DNA of 64,000 nucleotides from Pandoraea anapnoica (GTDB taxonomy: Bacteria > Pseudomonadota > Gammaproteobacteria > Burkholderiales > Burkholderiaceae). The notes under the pieces are model-generated. The model did not search any database and was not told the DNA's origin. It saw only the letters and a list, made by a program, of their open reading frames with translations. Both the position numbers and the translations under genes were made by a program. The stretch spans positions 104,500 through 168,499 of the forward strand of contig NZ_CABPSP010000016.1 in NCBI RefSeq assembly GCF_902459765.1, written 5' to 3'. Below, one piece after another: positions 61,049 through 64,000 of the stretch (position 1 is its first letter; each line of letters begins with the position of its first letter).

Positions 61049-61373
61049 CAACGACAGACGGTCCAACGGCTGCTGACGTCGACCAAGTAACACCTGGCCC
61101 CCATGTCTCCCCGCTGACGCGATGTCGTTATTTCATTGCGTCGCGTTTTACATGCGGCGATATGTGAACGTTGCTTCGTAAAGCGGAGTAGTCGATCTTT
61201 TTTTGCGGATGCTGCAATGGCTAAGCGAACTCACTTTTGGCTTGCGTGTATTCGGTCGTCTAGAGAATCGCGTTGCATATTCAAAAGTACTTCCTTGAAC
61301 TTCAATGCTGGCGTGGAGCGATGCTTGATAACCTCAAATGAAGCGGGAGGGAGTCTGTAAGGAGTGTTTGGTC

Positions 61374-61526
61374 ATGTCACGTCATTTGTCGCTCATATTT
61401 CGGCGCAAGTCCCGTTCCAAATTGGTGTGGGTGGCGCTTCAGGTTTTTGCCGTTTTGTTGGTGATAGTTTCGTTGGAGTCGATCTACTTGTGGGGATGCT
61501 GGCAGTTCGACGTCACTGTTCGGTGA
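61374..61526 (+). CDS. Small membrane protein (50 aa)
   Basis: A 50-residue ORF: a basic N-terminus (MSRHLSLIFRRKSRSK), then one hydrophobic helix ('LVWVALQVFAVLLVIVSLESIYLWGCW'). AAGGAG lies nine bases before the ATG at 61374, which supports translation. Function unknown. Confidence 0.6.
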   Translation: MSRHLSLIFRRKSRSKLVWVALQVFAVLLVIVSLESIYLWGCWQFDVTVR

Positions 61527-62284
61527 GTTAAATGTAGGGGGGGCTCAAATGGGGACGAGCCGAGAATTCTCTCCTTCCATTTCAGGCGATCAGCAACGAA
61601 AGTTGGCGCTAACGGACACGCAAGGCGCCCATGTCGCGGCCACCGACAAGAATTTGCTACGGTGACGCCCGCATCCGCTTGCCGATTCGAATCTCTCCGT
61701 CGTGCGAAACATGGCGGCGCTATGTCGAAGTTGGGTATTGAGTGAACGGGGCACGGAAAACCCAGGGATTCGTCGATCTAGCCGTGTGCTGGACGACGAA
61801 ATCGGGCGATTCCGTATTCGCTTTGAGTTGCGCTGCCTGATCTTTCAAGTGAAGTCCGTCGGAGCGGTAATGCTATGTGCGCCGGTCCGCGAATTTTCAC
61901 TGACGATTTCTCCCATAAACCAAGAAATTCCAGGGAGTTTCGCGAGGTTATTCGCATTTTTCCTCTTTTTGCGGTATCCCGCGATGACGTGCGTTGCACA
62001 CTCCTGTCCTTTGCCTATTTGAGATTGCGCTTTTGAAAGTGCAACTCGTGCAGCAATTCAAACGAGTAGTCCACTTATCCAAACCGCGGTCTCGTAAGAC
62101 CTCCTCTACGCTCGACGGGTATAAGGCGTTCGCCCTTCGCATCGTTTTCTGTTGCCTGTCGATTTCGGAATGGTCGGGGCGTTTGAGAAGGGGGCTCGTT
62201 GGGGGGGGCTTCCATTGAACGAGTGGGTGCGCAGCTTTCTGGTACCCCGACAAAATCAAGAGGCCAGTCCATAGGAGTTAGCAC
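61527..62284. other. Long intergenic region before the autotransporter
   Basis: About 760 bases without a supported gene, with a G7 run near 61537 and a G8 run at 62201-62208. The latter is 77 bases upstream of the autotransporter ATG, near where its promoter should lie. I could not place clear -35/-10 boxes. Confidence 0.45.
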
Positions 62285-64000
62285 ATGAACAAGAATCGAC
62301 ATCGAACTGTATTCAGCAAGCGACTTGGAATGCTCGTAGCTGTGGGGGAGCATGCAAAGAGCGTCGGTCGGGGTAATGGCCAAGCGAAGGGGGGGGGGCG
62401 TTAGCGTGCGCGTGGTCCCGAATGTAGGCTTCAAGGCGGTCGTGATGGCGGTGTTGTGCGCATTGGCTCCGTATGCCGCTCCTGCTTTTTCGTATCAGCG
62501 TATCGACAGTGGTGTGAGCGTGGATGTGCCGGGCGTAGAGCATGGCTCATTGTGGGACGTGAATGACGATCTTATTGTTCTCGGGCAACTAAACGTCAAT
62601 TCTGGCGGCACCGTTACGAATCTAAACGCTGATATTAACGCTGGTGGCACCGTCACAGTAAGCGGAGTCGGGTCCATATGGAATAGTAGTACCGGTTACC
62701 TCTACGTTGGCGATGGAGGAGCTGGCACTCTGAACATCAACAATGGCGGACAGGTTACCCAGACCGGCAATACCTTTGCGATTGGCTTTCGAGCAAGCGG
62801 TGTGGGCACGGTTACCGTCAACGGACAAGGCTCCAAGCTGACGAGTTCAGATGATTTCGAAATTGGGAGAACCGGTGCCGGCACATTGAACATCGAGGAC
62901 GGCGGTACGGTCGATTCCCGTACTACTGCCGTGATCGGTAATAATGGTGATGGCGTCGCCACGGTCACCGGGCGGAACTCAAACTGGACACATACTGGCA
63001 CGTTTTCAATTGCTCAGTTCGGCACGGGCACTCTCACAATTGCGGAAGGAGGTATGGTTAGCGTTCAGGGCCAGAGCCGTGTGGACATTGCGAGTGGGGC
63101 GGGGTCTACGGGCGTTCTGAACATTGGGGCCGCTCCGGGGAGCGGAGCTGTTGCCCCCGGTGAGTTGCAAGTGGATTCTGTTGCTTTCGGCGCGATGGGT
63201 GGCGGCACTGGCACAATCAACTTTAACCATACCGGTGATCACTACTTTTTTGGTGCGGATATAAGCAGCTACGGCGGTACCGCCACAATCAACCAGATTG
63301 CTGGCACGACCATCTTTACCGGTGATGATTCCGGCTTCTCCGGCATTACGAATGTCAAAGGCGGCACGTTGCTACTTGGGAATGGTTCGAAACTGGGTGG
63401 CACACTCAACGTTATGGCTGGTGGTACCTTCGGCGGTGACGGTGTGGTCCAAGGAGGAACATCATTTGCCAGTGGCAGCACGCTCTACGGTCAAAGCGGT
63501 CAACAACTTACATTTCAAAACAACTTGGTTGTGCCTGACCAGGTCAATGTCGTTCTCTCCGGTGGGCCGTCGACTCGCTCGATATTCAATGTGCAGGGTG
63601 ACCTGAATCTGGGTACCAGCCAACTCAACATTGTGGACGGCAGTGCGATGGACGTTGGTGTCTATCGTATCTTCGACTATTCGGGCGCGCTCACCGGTAC
63701 GATGACCATCGGCAACGTATCCGAAGGAGATGGGTCGTTTTATCAACTGCAAACGCAGCAGCAAGGGCAAGTTAATCTTGTTAGCACGTTCGGCCGTCAG
63801 TTCTTCTTCTGGAATGGCAGCACGCTCACCGGTGACGGTACCATCCATGGCGGCAACGGCACCTGGAATGGCACCACCACCAACTGGACCGGTGCGGACG
63901 GGCAGATCAACACCAAGTGGTCTGGCAACGGCTTCGCCGTGTTCAGTAACGGAGATACCCCGACCAGCAAGGGCGGCGTAGTCACGATCGATAGCGGCTT
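62285..64000 (+). CDS. Autotransporter (type V secretion), ESPR signal, out of frame by a G10 tract; cut by window edge
   Basis: The ATG at 62285 (AGGAG eight bases upstream) opens MNKNRHRTVFSKRLGMLVAV-GEHAKSVGRGNGQAK, an extended signal peptide region (ESPR) typical of large autotransporters. Ten G (62389-62398) follow and the frame then meets TAG at 62402. In the next frame the signal core 'FKAVVMAVLCALAPYAAPAFS' begins at about 62430 and a passenger continues to the edge. Passenger repeats are of the type 'GAGTLNINNGGQVTQTG', 'GVGTVTVNGQGSKLTSS' and 'GTLNIEDGGTVDSR', which form a beta-helix. Nine or twelve G would join the two. The translocator barrel lies beyond the window. Adhesion or autoaggregation is the likely role. 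Confidence 0.85.
62389..62398 (+). repeat. G10 tract within the autotransporter signal peptide
   Basis: Ten G in a row between codons for AK and the hydrophobic part of the signal. Slippage by one base would change the reading frame; with ten the gene is off, with nine or twelve it is on. Confidence 0.9.

Noticed and set aside
61136-61360. A 74-codon plus-strand ORF
   Set aside because: Cys/Arg/Ser-rich product without ribosome site or homology-like pattern.
1-64000. CRISPR array
   Set aside because: I saw no set of regularly spaced direct repeats with unique spacers and no cas-like gene.

Overview
The window looks like the chromosome of a betaproteobacterium in the Burkholderiaceae, probably Pandoraea or a close relative. 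Evidence is the high G+C, the Burkholderia-type OmpC-like porin, the hemF/purD/yebC backbone genes and the general gene repertoire. The genus is inferred from protein similarity by eye and was not checked.

Region 1 (1-30.3 kb) is dense, GC-rich core sequence. It holds partial hemF, a small MscS channel, purD-yebC, a HerA-like ATPase, an EamA exporter, upp, an SDR, mgsA, a quinone oxidoreductase, a PuuD-type amidase with a long disordered N-terminus, a porin, a sigma-54 activator, a LysR regulator and a second SDR. A TRAP carboxylate transporter (dctP-dctQM) follows, divergent from a thiolase / acyl-CoA synthetase / two-PCC-domain operon. Between these two units lie two good sigma-54 promoters facing outward and three copies of a 16-bp palindrome, so uptake and catabolism of one acid are probably co-induced. 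The block ends with a hydrolase, an AraC regulator, an alanine aminotransferase, an EmrE-type pump, an ornithine aminotransferase and tRNA-Arg(TCT).

Region 2 (30.3-about 40 kb) begins directly at the 3' end of the tRNA and is accessory DNA with lower G+C. It opens with scars: a truncated lipoprotein, the first 15 codons of an IS3-type orfA and a membrane-protein fragment. A HEPN-like protein and an unknown protein follow. Next is a compact unit of an AlpA-like HTH, a 52-aa ORF, a membrane protein, a DUF3987 protein and a Gp2/YfjJ-like protein in which I see an HUH motif and a VxxYxxK motif, the signature of a rolling-circle initiator. I see no integrase.

Region 3 (40-64 kb) carries mostly envelope and regulatory genes: small secreted, membrane and outer-membrane proteins, a NylB-type serine hydrolase, an SDR, two related LysR regulators, aquaporin Z, an orphan ClpV/TssH N-domain and a CSS-EAL phosphodiesterase. 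A signalling locus follows: response regulator, hybrid kinase, two AraC proteins with degenerate receiver domains and an outer-membrane barrel. The window ends inside a large autotransporter.

The most striking feature is a set of long homopolymeric G tracts (7-10 G) from about 40 kb to the end; the first 30 kb has none longer than about 6. Two G10 tracts lie inside reading frames and leave them out of frame by one base. One separates the ESPR signal of the autotransporter from its passenger. This suggests slipped-strand phase variation of surface genes.
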